A DNA stretch of 32,879 nucleotides from an uncultured Oscillospiraceae bacterium (GCA_947585425.1 CANPWZ010000021.1:1-32879); one strand, 5' to 3'. Positions 1-9,027 are shown, counted from the first letter of the stretch. Numbers and translations: made by a program. Notes: generated from the sequence alone by a model not told the origin.

Positions 1-3000
1 AGCTACAAGCAGCTCCCGCCAAATTGTGATGAACTGAACAAGCAGGCGAAACTTCGCATTGACCAGTACACGAAAACAGCGCTTATCCGTTATAATCTGC
101 TCCATACGGAGCTGGCGCGTGTGCAGGTTCGGCTTGCTGATGGGACAGTGGAGAGTCGTCTGTTCAGCGACCATGATGTGCATGAAGTTCTTGACCGTTC
201 CGGTTTTGACGTACATAGATTTTATGATACGGACAAGGACAGCGAGTGGTATAAGGTCGATTTGCCCACAGCCATCGCGGCCATCGGCGCGGTCAAAGAG
301 AATCGCAATACATTAACCGCAGCAGAGATGATGGGTCAGCCGTCAATTTCTATGGTTCGGGAACCCATTGCCCCTTATGATGCGAAAACTACTGACATCA
401 AGCTGCGCGAGGAACAGAGCCGGTGCGTTGAGAAAACAAAAACCGTGTTTTCTCACGGGGACCGTATGCTTTGGGATTGCAAGATGCGTTTCGGCAAGAC
501 CGTGACGGCTTACGCCCTGGTCAAAAAGATGAATTTTCAAAAGGTGCTTGTGGTCACCCACCGCCCCGCCGTTGTGGATGGCTGGCGGTCGGACTTCAAG
601 TTGATGTTTGACGATGACCGCATATTTGTCACCAAGGAGAATATCAAGGTTGGCGACCGGTTCACCGCCGAGGATGCCAGCATTGATGCGGAGAATGACC
701 GCAATTTACAGAATCTCGCCCAGGGCGATAAACCTTTTGTTTACTTCGCTTCCATGCAGGACTTACGCGGTTCTGTTCTTGCGGGTGGCAAATTTAATAA
801 GAATAAAGCTGTGTTTGCTATGGATTGGGACATCATCATTTATGATGAGGCCCATGAGGGTACGCAGACTGAGTTGGGCAAGTCGGTGCAGGAACTGTTG
901 GGGCAGCCGAAGGAGGGCAAGAAGCCTAAAAAGGTGCTTCAGCTTTCCGGCACCCCCTATAATCTTCTGAATCAGTACAGCGACGATAACGTATTCCAGT
1001 GGGATTACGTCATGGAGCAGCAGGCAAAGCTCCGCTGGGAAAAACAGCATCCTGGCGATCATAACCCTTATGCGGATTTGCCGGAGCTGCGTATCTGTAC
1101 CTTTGACCTGCGCAATAAGCTGGCCGGTTCCTACCGCTATGAGGACGAAAACATCGCCTTCAACTTCCGTGAATTTTTCCGTACATGGACAGGCGATCCC
1201 AAGCGGGATTTTCAGTCGTTGCCCTCCGGCGTAAAGGTGGGCGATTTTGTCCATGCAGGAGACGTATGGGCATTTCTTGACCTGATCTCCGCCGAGAGCG
1301 CCGACAGCAACTATCCGTTTTCCACCCAGGAATACCGGGATATGTTCCGTCACACGTTCTGGATTCTTCCGGGCGTGAAGGAGGCGCGTGCCTTCAGCGC
1401 CATGCTGAAAAAGCACCCCGTCTTCCAGGACTATGAAGTGGTCAATGTGGCCGGTGAGGGCGACGTGGAAAAGCCCTACGACGATGCGCTGGCCGAGGTG
1501 CGGGAGGCCATCAAGAACCATGACCGCACCATAACCCTCTCCTGCGGCAAGCTCACCACCGGCGTCACCGTCAAGGAGTGGACGGGCGTGATGCTCCTGT
1601 CTGGTTCCTCCAGCACCGGCGCGGCGGGATATATGCAGACGATTTTCCGCGTCCAGTCCGCCGGAAGCATCGACGGCAAGCAGAAGATGGTCTGCTATGC
1701 CTTCGACTTTGCCCCCGACCGTGCGCTGAAAGTGCTGTCCGAAGTCCATCAGCTGAAAAAATCCGCCGTTGGCACGGACGATGCAGGCCGCGTGGCGCTG
1801 GGCGAGTTTTTGAACTTCTGCCCAGTGCTGGCCGAGGCCGAAACCGGCATGGAGCCTTACGATGTATCGAAGATGATGCGTCAGCTCAAGAAGATCACCG
1901 TTGATGGCGCTATTAAGAGCGGCTTTGACGACGACAGCATTTATAAGGCCGATGCTGGTATCGTGATGGACAGGGAGAAACTGAACCTGGTCGATATTCT
2001 GAAAAAGCGTTTGACCCCGCAAAAGAAGGAGAAAAAGCAGACTACTGTTGATGTGAACCGGCAGGGGCTGTCCCCAGAGGAGTACAAAAGGGCCCAGGAT
2101 GCCAAACGCAAGCCCAAGCGAGAGCGCACCCCGGAGGAACAGGCAGCTCTGGACAAGGAAAAAGAGCAGAAGAAACAGCAGCAGGGCCTCTTTGATCTGT
2201 TGCGAAACGTCTCTATCCGATTGCCACTATTGATTTTTGGTACTGCTGCCGACTTTGATGAATCTATCCGCCTTGCGGAATTTGTGGACAAGGTGGACGC
2301 GGCCTCCTGGCAGGTATTCATGCCGAAAGAGGTGGACAAGGATCTGTTCCTGAAGCTCCTGGTCTTTTACGACGAGGATGTGATCGAGGGCGCGGGTATG
2401 CGCATCCGCCGCACGGCGAAGGCAGCAGACGAGCTGATGCCCACCCGCCGCGTGATGAAGATCGCCGAGATCTTCACCTACTTCAAGAACCCCGCGAAGG
2501 AGACGGTGCTGACCCCGTGGCGCGTGGTGAATATGCACATGGGCGACACCATAGGGGGCTATAACTTCTATAAAGAGGGCTACCCCATGCAGGACGGCCT
2601 TCTGGATGAGCCGCGCTTGATCGAGCAGGGCGAGGTCACAAGTAATCTGTTCCTAAATGAGAATGTGCGGATTCTGGAGATGAACTCCAAATCCGGCCTC
2701 TATCCGCTGTATGTGGCGTACAGCATCTACCGCATGATGCTCCCCAAGGACGAGGAGCAGATGACTTTGGAGGAGGCACAGACCTGGTGGCAGAGGGCAC
2801 TCCAGGATCACCTCTTTGTGCTGTGCCAGACCACCATGGCCGTGGCCATCACGAAACGCACGCTGGCCGGCTACACCGGCGCAGAGGTCAATGCCATTTA
2901 TATTCCCCGACTGCTTGACCGCATGGAAGACAAACAGCGCCTCGCGCGGAAACTGACAAATCCGGCCACATGGAAGAAAGAGGGTGAGCGTTTGAAATTC

Positions 3001-3954
3001 GATGCTGTTGTGGGGAATCCGCCGTATCAGTTGAGTGATGGTGGTAATAAAGCCAGTGCAGTGCCTATATATAATCTTTTCGTTGAACAAGCAAAGCAAC
3101 TACAGCCCAAATATATTTCTATGATTATGCCTGCTAAGTGGTACTCGGGAGGCCGTGGTCTGGATTCTTTCCGAGAAACCATGCTTAACGATTCGCGTAT
3201 CAAATTGTTGTTTGATTACATGGATTCAAATGACTGCTTTGCAGGTGTTGATATAGCTGGTGGCGTGTGCTACTTTTTGTGGGATGAAGCACATTCTGGA
3301 GGGTGTCAGGTTACAAACATTAGCAATAGCAAGAGATATTCTACAATGAGAGAGCTTGGCACAGAAGATATTTTTGTTCGGCACGGTCAATCGTTATCAA
3401 TAATTGATAAAGTACGTAAAAATGAAACTGTTTTTTACAATCAACGTGTAAGCTCTCAGAAGCCGTTTGGCCTTAGAACATATGTCAAACCACTGGATAC
3501 AGGCGACATCAATTTGCGATACAATGGTGGTGTAGGTCCTTTTCAACGCAATCTGGTTAGTTCGGGCGTTGAATGGATTGATAAATGGAAAGTCATAATG
3601 TCATATTTGACCTATGACCATGCAGGCAGAACAGACAAGGATGGGAAAAGGCGAATTTTTTCTACAACGGAAGTTCTCCCGCCTTTAACTGTATGCACAG
3701 AAACTTACATCGTAATCGATGCTTTCGACAGTGAGCAAGAAGCTGCAAATCTTCTCATGTATCTGAAAACAAGGTTTGTACGATTTCTTGTTGCACAAGT
3801 AACAACTACACAGCACTTAGCAAAATCCAGTTTTACGCTTGTCCCCATTCAGGATTTCTCCAAGCCTTGGACGGATGCGGAGCTGTATGCGAAGTACGGG
3901 CTGACGGACGAGGAAATAGCGTTTATCGAGGCGACGATTAAGCCAATGGAGTGA
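1..3954 (+). CDS. Single-polypeptide restriction-modification enzyme (nuclease remnant, SF2 helicase, Eco57I-type N6-adenine methylase), 5'-partial
   Basis: The reading frame is open from the first base, so the true start lies left of the window; a GTG at 121 is only the first visible candidate. Domains in order: a segment with a DHDVH motif (169-183) and a later EWY resembling the end of GIY-YIG/T5orf172 nuclease domains; an SF2 helicase with Walker A MRFGKT (484-501), DEAH box (844-855) and SGTPY motif III (946-960); a Lys/Glu-rich linker (about 1990-2190); then an N6-adenine methylase with a motif-I-like stretch (2671-2720) and catalytic NPPY (3016-3027), and a C-terminal target-recognition region. 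Such fused enzymes methylate host DNA and translocate on and cut unmodified DNA. The stretch 3000-3840 is visibly richer in A/T than its flanks. An OLD-type gene follows after 57 bp. The family is clear; the nuclease type is an inference because its core is outside the window. Confidence 0.85.
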   Translation, partial: SYKQLPPNCDELNKQAKLRIDQYTKTALIRYNLLHTELARVQVRLADGTVESRLFSDHDVHEVLDRSGFDVHRFYDTDKDSEWYKVDLPTAIAAIGAVKENRNTLTAAEMMGQPSISMVREPIAPYDAKTTDIKLREEQSRCVEKTKTVFSHGDRMLWDCKMRFGKTVTAYALVKKMNFQKVLVVTHRPAVVDGWRSDFKLMFDDDRIFVTKENIKVGDRFTAEDASIDAENDRNLQNLAQGDKPFVYFASMQDLRGSVLAGGKFNKNKAVFAMDWDIIIYDEAHEGTQTELGKSVQELLGQPKEGKKPKKVLQLSGTPYNLLNQYSDDNVFQWDYVMEQQAKLRWEKQHPGDHNPYADLPELRICTFDLRNKLAGSYRYEDENIAFNFREFFRTWTGDPKRDFQSLPSGVKVGDFVHAGDVWAFLDLISAESADSNYPFSTQEYRDMFRHTFWILPGVKEARAFSAMLKKHPVFQDYEVVNVAGEGDVEKPYDDALAEVREAIKNHDRTITLSCGKLTTGVTVKEWTGVMLLSGSSSTGAAGYMQTIFRVQSAGSIDGKQKMVCYAFDFAPDRALKVLSEVHQLKKSAVGTDDAGRVALGEFLNFCPVLAEAETGMEPYDVSKMMRQLKKITVDGAIKSGFDDDSIYKADAGIVMDREKLNLVDILKKRLTPQKKEKKQTTVDVNRQGLSPEEYKRAQDAKRKPKRERTPEEQAALDKEKEQKKQQQGLFDLLRNVSIRLPLLIFGTAADFDESIRLAEFVDKVDAASWQVFMPKEVDKDLFLKLLVFYDEDVIEGAGMRIRRTAKAADELMPTRRVMKIAEIFTYFKNPAKETVLTPWRVVNMHMGDTIGGYNFYKEGYPMQDGLLDEPRLIEQGEVTSNLFLNENVRILEMNSKSGLYPLYVAYSIYRMMLPKDEEQMTLEEAQTWWQRALQDHLFVLCQTTMAVAITKRTLAGYTGAEVNAIYIPRLLDRMEDKQRLARKLTNPATWKKEGERLKFDAVVGNPPYQLSDGGNKASAVPIYNLFVEQAKQLQPKYISMIMPAKWYSGGRGLDSFRETMLNDSRIKLLFDYMDSNDCFAGVDIAGGVCYFLWDEAHSGGCQVTNISNSKRYSTMRELGTEDIFVRHGQSLSIIDKVRKNETVFYNQRVSSQKPFGLRTYVKPLDTGDINLRYNGGVGPFQRNLVSSGVEWIDKWKVIMSYLTYDHAGRTDKDGKRRIFSTTEVLPPLTVCTETYIVIDAFDSEQEAANLLMYLKTRFVRFLVAQVTTTQHLAKSSFTLVPIQDFSKPWTDAELYAKYGLTDEEIAFIEATIKPME

Positions 3955-4011
3955 TTTTTGCAAATATTATGTTCATGCAAATATGTAAAGCACATAAAGA
4001 GGTGATTCATT

Positions 4012-5700
4012 GTGCAGGATGAGCGAGCCGGGGGCTATATCTCCAAAATTACGTTTAACAATGGCCAAGAATTTGAAATTAGCAAGAATGATATCGTTGT
4101 ATTTGTTGGGCCTAATAATGCAGGAAAGAGTCAGTCATTAAAAGATATTTATTCATTAGCGGGGAAAAAGTCACCCAGAACGGTTATCACTGATATTGGC
4201 ATCTCCAAATATCAAACCTCATTAACATCTCTGCTCAATAGCATATCTAACGGAACTAACAACGGTGATCATATAAATTATCAAGTACTTGGAAATTCAA
4301 TTAATCTGTATGATTTTTCTGAAAAGAGATTTAGAGAAGCCAAAGCATACGAAGGGTTCCGAAATTTGTTCGTTTTAAATTTAGATACTAAAAGCAGATT
4401 AAGTATTTGCGATCCGCCGCAAAACATTAATCGCAACGCTCCAAAGACAAATCCGATTCATTATGCGGCCTTTGGAAGAGACTATCGGAAATGGCTATCA
4501 GACAGTTTTAAAAAGGCCTTTGGTATAGAGTTAACACCAAATACACAGTTCGGCGCAAGTATCCCTCTTTGTATGGGTGCCCCTGTTAAGTTTACGGGTG
4601 ATTTTGGCGATGAGCAAGATCGGCAAGAGGAATATGCTGCCATTTTGGAGACATATAAACAAGTTCAAGAGCAAGGTGATGGAATAAAAAGCTTTACTGG
4701 AATCCTGCTATACTTAATGCTTGACTATTATTGCACATACCTCATTGATGAGCCGGAGTCCTTCCTACATCCACCTCAAGCAAAAATAATGGGAGAAATT
4801 ATAGGAGAAACACTCAAAGATGATCAGCAGGCATTTATTTCTACTCATAGTGAGGACATTTTAAAGGGACTTTTAGAAACCTGCCCAGAGCGAATCAAAA
4901 TCGTCCGAATTACGCGAGATGAAGATACAAACTATTTTTCCTATATCAACAACGACACGTTTAGTGCGGTATGGAATGACCCACTTCTCAGGCACTCAAA
5001 TATTATGTCTAGTCTTTTTCATAAATCGGTTGTGCTGTGTGAGAGCGATTCCGACTGTAAGATGTATTCGATGATTGAAAGTCACATCAAACAGGAAGCA
5101 GGCAAATACTCTGAAACCCTCTTTATTCATTGCGGCGGGAAGCAACGTATGGCTAAAATTGCAAAAGCCCTACGCTCTTTGAATGTAGACGTAAAGTTAA
5201 TCCCTGACATAGACATCTTGAATGACGAAGGGATTTTTAAATCTGTAACGGAAGCGTTCGGATTAGAGTGGGAATCCATACAGAGCGACTACAATAAAGT
5301 TGTTTCAAATTTGCACAGCCCCGTTGAAAAGATTGATCGCAATGTGGCTAAAGCTACAATTCAACAGATATTGAATACGAGTCAAAGCCAGAATCTTTCT
5401 CCAGAAGAAATCGAGGGAATAAGGAATGCCATAAAAACTATTTCTAAGTGGGATTCAATAAAAAAATCAGGGAAAACCGCATTACCACCAGGAGATGCTA
5501 CTGTTGCCTATGGGAGAATAGAACAGCAATTAAAAGATCATGAGATTTATATAGTTTCTGAAGGAGAACTTGAGAATTTTGTCAAAGAAGTTGGAGGGCA
5601 TGGCCCCAACTGGGTAAATAGAGTTCTTGAGCAATATCCAGATTTGAATGACCCCGTTTATAATCAAATAACTTCATTTATATCGAGCTTGCATTTATAA
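4012..5700 (+). CDS. OLD-family AAA ATPase with TOPRIM nuclease domain
   Basis: A GTG start with a GAGGTG ribosome site 7 bases upstream gives 562 aa. The N-terminal ABC-type ATPase has Walker A GPNNAGKS (residues 33-40), Walker B LIDEPES (244-250) and an H-loop histidine in STHSED (H279). A C-terminal TOPRIM domain follows, with the acidic cluster ESDSD (E344, D346, D348) and the DID motif at 399-401. This order defines OLD (overcoming lysogenization defect) nucleases, found alone or paired with other proteins such as the UvrD helicase in Gabija; no UvrD gene is next to it here. It lies 57 bp behind the restriction-modification gene and is probably co-transcribed, which suggests a shared phage-defence role. 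Its codons are clearly more A/T-rich than nearly all of the window, a sign of horizontal acquisition. Confidence 0.85.
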   Translation: MQDERAGGYISKITFNNGQEFEISKNDIVVFVGPNNAGKSQSLKDIYSLAGKKSPRTVITDIGISKYQTSLTSLLNSISNGTNNGDHINYQVLGNSINLYDFSEKRFREAKAYEGFRNLFVLNLDTKSRLSICDPPQNINRNAPKTNPIHYAAFGRDYRKWLSDSFKKAFGIELTPNTQFGASIPLCMGAPVKFTGDFGDEQDRQEEYAAILETYKQVQEQGDGIKSFTGILLYLMLDYYCTYLIDEPESFLHPPQAKIMGEIIGETLKDDQQAFISTHSEDILKGLLETCPERIKIVRITRDEDTNYFSYINNDTFSAVWNDPLLRHSNIMSSLFHKSVVLCESDSDCKMYSMIESHIKQEAGKYSETLFIHCGGKQRMAKIAKALRSLNVDVKLIPDIDILNDEGIFKSVTEAFGLEWESIQSDYNKVVSNLHSPVEKIDRNVAKATIQQILNTSQSQNLSPEEIEGIRNAIKTISKWDSIKKSGKTALPPGDATVAYGRIEQQLKDHEIYIVSEGELENFVKEVGGHGPNWVNRVLEQYPDLNDPVYNQITSFISSLHL

Positions 5701-5837
5701 CGAGACTTTCTCTTTTTTGCCAGCAATGTTTTCGTCGTGATGAAGTCTTAAACGTGTTGTCTCAATCAAAGTGATGCAATTTATTTTAGCTTTGGATTTG
5801 GACATAAAAGGAAAAATAGCTAACAAGAAGGTGCAGT

Positions 5838-6059
5838 ATGTTCTTCAAAAAACATCCCACCATCGATATCACCCACAAAACAGTCCCCACCTGGTACGGC
5901 GGTACGAAGGTCGTGCCCACCTCTAAATCCGAGCAGCGCAGGATGAAGGCGGAGATTCTCAAACGCGACCCGAAGGCTGTCATCATCGACAGCGAAGCGA
6001 AGAAGAACGACCTTGACTGGATCGACCGGATTGAAGAGTTTGATGCGTTTATGGATTGA
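5838..6059 (+). CDS. Small protein of unknown function (73 aa)
   Basis: I do not recognise this family. The ATG is preceded by AAGAAGGTG 5-6 bases upstream, an acceptable ribosome site. The product is charged: basic and hydrophilic in the first half, with a WYGG motif near residue 20 and a KSEQRRMK segment, then acidic with an aromatic/acidic tail (DWIDRIEEFDAFMD). There is no signal peptide, membrane segment or Cys cluster. It lies 137 bp after the OLD gene with no obvious terminator between, and ends just before a perfect inverted repeat. Base composition is intermediate between the OLD gene and the GC-rich core. It could be a third member of the defence operon or an unrelated mobile-element gene. 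Confidence 0.6.
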   Translation: MFFKKHPTIDITHKTVPTWYGGTKVVPTSKSEQRRMKAEILKRDPKAVIIDSEAKKNDLDWIDRIEEFDAFMD

Positions 6060-6096
6060 TTGGAATCGCTATTTTCATACCAGCTATTTGTAATAA

Positions 6097-6138
6097 GCGA
6101 ACGTAGGTATGCCTTAAAGGTGACATACCTACGTTCGC
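6097..6138. repeat. Perfect 15-bp inverted repeat between convergent genes
   Basis: The arm GCGAACGTAGGTATG (6097-6111) is repeated in reverse complement at 6124-6138 around a 12-base loop. It lies between the stop codons of the small + strand gene and the - strand stalk-domain gene. It would fold into a stable hairpin, but no T-run follows on either strand, so an ordinary intrinsic terminator is uncertain. It may instead be an element end or protein-binding site. Confidence 0.7.
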
Positions 6139-6154
6139 AGTTATATGACGCTGT

Positions 6155-6796
6155 TCATTTGATCCATGCGCCGGCCAAGTCGAAGTTGCTGATGGTGTAG
6201 CCGTTCATCGCGTTGGCGTTGCCCAGGGGGAGGTTGCCGTAGGAGAAGTACATCGTCACAGTGTAGCCCGGTACGAGTTCCTGGGCCTCTGCCGCCATCT
6301 TCTCGCACTCGGCCCGGATGGTGGAGAGGTCCACGGACTTCCACCATGCCATGAACTCCGCTTTGCTCATGGAGCCGGAGTAGTCGGCATTGAAAATCTT
6401 TTCGGAGCCGTAGTTGGTAACGGGTGTCTCCGTGACCGTCCACTGGCTGGAGAAAGAAGACACGCTGGGCGAGGGAGCCGGAGCAGGTGTGGAAGCCTTG
6501 CCGGGGGCATTGACCACCGCCATGTTGCGGGAGCCGTCGTAGCTGACCTCCAGGCCGTAAGCCTCGGCCAGCGCCCGGAGAGGCGCGTAGGTGGTGCCAT
6601 TGTAGACGAACACCAGCACATCGTTCCCGTTCACATCCTTGGGCTTGAACACCTCGCCGTTGACCATGACGTTGATGGGACTGCCGGTGATGGTGAACGC
6701 GCCGCTGGCGGCCAGTGCGGGCAGAGACACGGAGCAGAGGATCAGGGCGACGACAGCGCCCATGAGGAAAGAGATGAGCCGGGTCTTGCTTTTCAT
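6155..6796 (-). CDS. Secreted stalk-domain protein (copper amine oxidase N-terminal-like domain)
   Basis: 213 aa with a strong GGAGGT ribosome site 9 bases before the ATG. It begins with a classic Sec signal peptide: KSKTR, a hydrophobic core, then a cleavage-like ALA-A near residue 30. Residues about 38-95 match the pattern of the copper amine oxidase N1 'stalk' domain: a VMVNG strand, KD.NG, then GTTYAPLRALAEAYGLEV. This domain is common in exported Firmicute proteins and carries no oxidase activity. A Pro/Ala/Ser linker (about 101-115) leads to a C-terminal part of about 95 residues rich in aromatic residues that I do not recognise. It is probably cell-surface or secreted. Neighbours suggest cargo of a mobile element rather than core function. 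Confidence 0.75.
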   Translation of the reverse strand: MKSKTRLISFLMGAVVALILCSVSLPALAASGAFTITGSPINVMVNGEVFKPKDVNGNDVLVFVYNGTTYAPLRALAEAYGLEVSYDGSRNMAVVNAPGKASTPAPAPSPSVSSFSSQWTVTETPVTNYGSEKIFNADYSGSMSKAEFMAWWKSVDLSTIRAECEKMAAEAQELVPGYTVTMYFSYGNLPLGNANAMNGYTISNFDLAGAWIK

Positions 6797-6834
6797 AAAA
6801 TATGTACCTCCGATTAGTAGTATTGTGGGCTTGC

Positions 6835-7185
6835 TCAGGAATAGATCAATTCGTCCAAAATCACCTCCTCGGCGGCGCTACGGATGTTGTTCATGGCACC
6901 TACCCAGGCCATTTGATCCTGGGCTTTGAGCCGCTCTGTGACACCCTGTTTTGCTGCCATCTGCCGGGTCAGCCGCTCAAACATTTCCGTCGCCTGTCGG
7001 TCGATCTCCGCGAGATGGGCGTTGAGCTTGCCTGAAAGAAGCATCCCGGTATAGATTCCGTTGCGGTGCCGCTTCAGATAATCTCTCCGCCTCATACCCC
7101 AGATACCTGTCGGGATGTCCTCCGGGGCAGTCAGGTCTGGGATAAGGTAGTCGCCCTCCCGGTGGTACGTCAGGTTTTCACTCAT
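6835..7185 (-). CDS. TnpV-family transposon-encoded protein
   Basis: 116 aa, ATG with GGAGGT 8 bases upstream. The pattern GDYLIPDLT, P.GIWG.RR.YLK.HR, SGKLN.HL.EID.QA.EMF.RL..QMA, then MNNIR..A.E..L.ELIYS is the signature of TnpV, a small protein carried by clostridial integrative elements of the Tn4451 type and relatives. Its biochemical role is not established. No serine or tyrosine recombinase is visible nearby, so this is either cargo at one end of an element or a remnant of one. It follows the stalk-domain gene in the same orientation but is upstream of it in transcription order, 38 bp apart, so the two are probably one transcript. Confidence 0.8.
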   Translation of the reverse strand: MSENLTYHREGDYLIPDLTAPEDIPTGIWGMRRRDYLKRHRNGIYTGMLLSGKLNAHLAEIDRQATEMFERLTRQMAAKQGVTERLKAQDQMAWVGAMNNIRSAAEEVILDELIYS

Positions 7186-7255
7186 TTTTTTGACCTCCTT
7201 CCTGTGATGGCTTTATTGTAGCAGTCATCACTTCAAATGACGAATGTGCGAAAAA

Positions 7256-7297
7256 GAAACCGCTCAGAAAAACATTTCTGCCTTTCTGAGCGGTTTC
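7256..7297 (-). terminator. 15-bp perfect hairpin with T-run on the minus strand
   Basis: The arm GAAACCGCTCAGAAA (7256-7270) pairs with its reverse complement at 7283-7297. Read on the minus strand the stem is followed by five T (7255-7251). It lies 70 bp upstream of tnpV, so it would insulate that gene from minus-strand read-through, or mark an old element boundary. Confidence 0.6.
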
Positions 7298-7399
7298 ACA
7301 GCCTTTTGAATACGATTTATGCCCATTGGATTTTGGCTTGATATGTGTGTTCAGCGCCGAATTTTTGATGTTTTACGGAATCCCTTATGAATATCCGCA

Positions 7400-7439
7400 C
7401 CAAAAAGAAAGACACGCGGGAGCGTGTCTTTCTTTTTGG
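7400..7439. terminator. Strong bidirectional intrinsic terminator
   Basis: An 18-bp perfect stem (7400-7417 with 7422-7439) with a GGGA loop. Its core GACACGC/GCGTGTC is flanked by A-rich sequence on the left and T-rich sequence on the right, so both strands give a stem plus U-tract. It separates the accessory island from the MATE gene. Within 7186-7608 I see no credible gene; the stretch holds the two hairpins, the MATE promoter and its leader. Confidence 0.8.
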
Positions 7440-7496
7440 GTTCCGCACAGCCAGAAAAACCTCGTCCTCTTTCGAGCGTTTTGGTGGTTTTTCCGC

Positions 7497-7525
7497 TTGT
7501 TCTTCTCCCAATGATGTGCTATAAC
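7497..7525 (+). promoter_or_regulatory. Promoter of the MATE gene
   Basis: TTGTTC (7497-7502), 17-bp spacer, TATAAC (7520-7525), with a TGC extension directly before the -10. It would leave a leader of about 75 bases before the ATG at 7609; no known riboswitch is recognised in that leader. Confidence 0.6.
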
Positions 7526-7608
7526 TTGCTTGCTGTTCCGCGGGCGCACGCACCGGGAGCGGCGAAATGCCCGACCGTTCGTGTCGTAAGATAGGAGATT
7601 GAACGAAC

Positions 7609-9027
7609 ATGGAGAGACGCAGGTCTGCCCATGAGATCGATATGACCCACGGCCCCCTGGCCGGAAAGCTGCTGCTGTTCGCCGTCCCGCTGATGCTGTC
7701 CAGCCTGCTGCAGCTGCTGTTCAATGCCGCCGACGTGGTGGTGGTGGGCCGGTACGCCGGCGACGCGGCCCTGGCGGCGGTGGGCTCTACTTCCTCCCTC
7801 ATCAACCTGATGGTGAACGTTTTTATCGGCCTGTCCGTGGGCGCCAATGTAGTGGTTGCCCGGGACCTGGGGGCCGGACGGGACGAGGAGGTCCGAAAGG
7901 ACGTCCACACCTCCGTCACCCTGGCCCTCATCGGCGGCGCGGTGCTGACGGTGCTGGGAAGCCTCCTGGCCCGGCAGATGCTGGTCTGGACCTCCTCCCC
8001 GGCAGAGGTCATCGACCTGGCCACCCTGTATCTGCGCATCTACTTTCTGGGGATGCCCGCCAATATGCTCTACAACTTCGGCGCGGCCGTCCTCCGGGCC
8101 CAGGGGGACACCCGGCGGCCCCTGTACATCCTGTTCGCCGCCGGTGTGCTCAACGCGGGGCTGAACCTGTACTTCGTCATCGTGTGGCAGATGAGCGTGG
8201 CGGGAGTGGCCCTGGCCACCATCATCTCCCAATACCTTTCCGCCGCCCTGGTGCTTGCCTGCCTGGTGCGGGACCGGGGGCTGCTGCGCCTGGAGCTGAA
8301 ACAGCTGGGGCTGGACTGGCAGGTGGTGGGGCGCATCGCCCGGGTGGGCCTGCCCGCCGGCTTCCAGGGGATGGTGTTCTCCATCTCCAACGTGGTCATC
8401 CAGTCCTCCATCAACTCCTTCGACGACACCGCCATCGTGGCCGGCGCCGCCGCCTCCGCCAACATCGAGGGGTTCGTCTATGTGGCCATGAACGCCTTTT
8501 ACCAGACCTGCCTCACCTTCTCCAGCCAGAACTACGGCGCGGGGGAGACCAAACGGGTGGACCGTACCCTGCTGCTGTGCCAGCTGTATGTCACCGTCAC
8601 CGGGCTGCTGCTTGGCGGGCTGACGGTGCTCTTTGGCCGGCAGCTTGCCTCCATCTACGCCCCCGGCGAGGAGGACGTCATCGCCCAGGCCGTGGCCCGT
8701 CTGGCCATCGTCTCCGGCACGTACTGCCTCTGCGGGATGATGGACACCATGGTGGGCGCGCTGCGGGGCATCGGCTACTCGGTGATCCCCATGGCGGTGT
8801 CCATGGCGGGGGCCTGCGGCCTCCGGCTGGTATGGGTGGCCACGGTGTTTCGGACGTTCCACACCCTCACCGTGCTGTATATCTCCTACCCGGTGAGCTG
8901 GGCCGTCACAGCGCTGACCCACCTGGTCTTCTTCCTGGCGGTGCGCGGGCGGGCCTATGCCAGGGCCGCCGTCCAGCCCGCCGGCCAGGTGACGGCCCTG
9001 GAGCTGAAAAAGGCCAGCGCCGCCTGA
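7609..9027 (+). CDS. MATE-family multidrug/toxin efflux transporter
   Basis: 472 aa; TAGGAG lies about 11 bases before the ATG. The length and the repeating hydrophobic segments fit the 12-helix MATE fold. The first repeat opens with a typical GPLAGKLLLFAVPLMLSSLL segment and continues with NAADVVVVGRYAG and ALAAVGSTSSLI; the second half contains GAAASANIEGFVYVAMNAF. MATE proteins export cationic or hydrophobic compounds across the cytoplasmic membrane using a Na+ or H+ gradient. The exact substrate cannot be read from the sequence. It has its own promoter and a strong terminator, so it is monocistronic. Codon use is typical of the GC-rich core. Confidence 0.9.
   Translation: MERRRSAHEIDMTHGPLAGKLLLFAVPLMLSSLLQLLFNAADVVVVGRYAGDAALAAVGSTSSLINLMVNVFIGLSVGANVVVARDLGAGRDEEVRKDVHTSVTLALIGGAVLTVLGSLLARQMLVWTSSPAEVIDLATLYLRIYFLGMPANMLYNFGAAVLRAQGDTRRPLYILFAAGVLNAGLNLYFVIVWQMSVAGVALATIISQYLSAALVLACLVRDRGLLRLELKQLGLDWQVVGRIARVGLPAGFQGMVFSISNVVIQSSINSFDDTAIVAGAAASANIEGFVYVAMNAFYQTCLTFSSQNYGAGETKRVDRTLLLCQLYVTVTGLLLGGLTVLFGRQLASIYAPGEEDVIAQAVARLAIVSGTYCLCGMMDTMVGALRGIGYSVIPMAVSMAGACGLRLVWVATVFRTFHTLTVLYISYPVSWAVTALTHLVFFLAVRGRAYARAAVQPAGQVTALELKKASAA

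Noticed and set aside
1-5700. Gabija, BREX or DISARM assignment
   Set aside because: No UvrD helicase, PglZ, BrxC or DrmA/B-type genes are visible; the OLD gene alone does not define any of these.
7326-7514. 62-codon frame between tnpV and the MATE gene
   Set aside because: It runs through an 18-bp perfect terminator and has no ribosome site; its composition reflects the hairpin.
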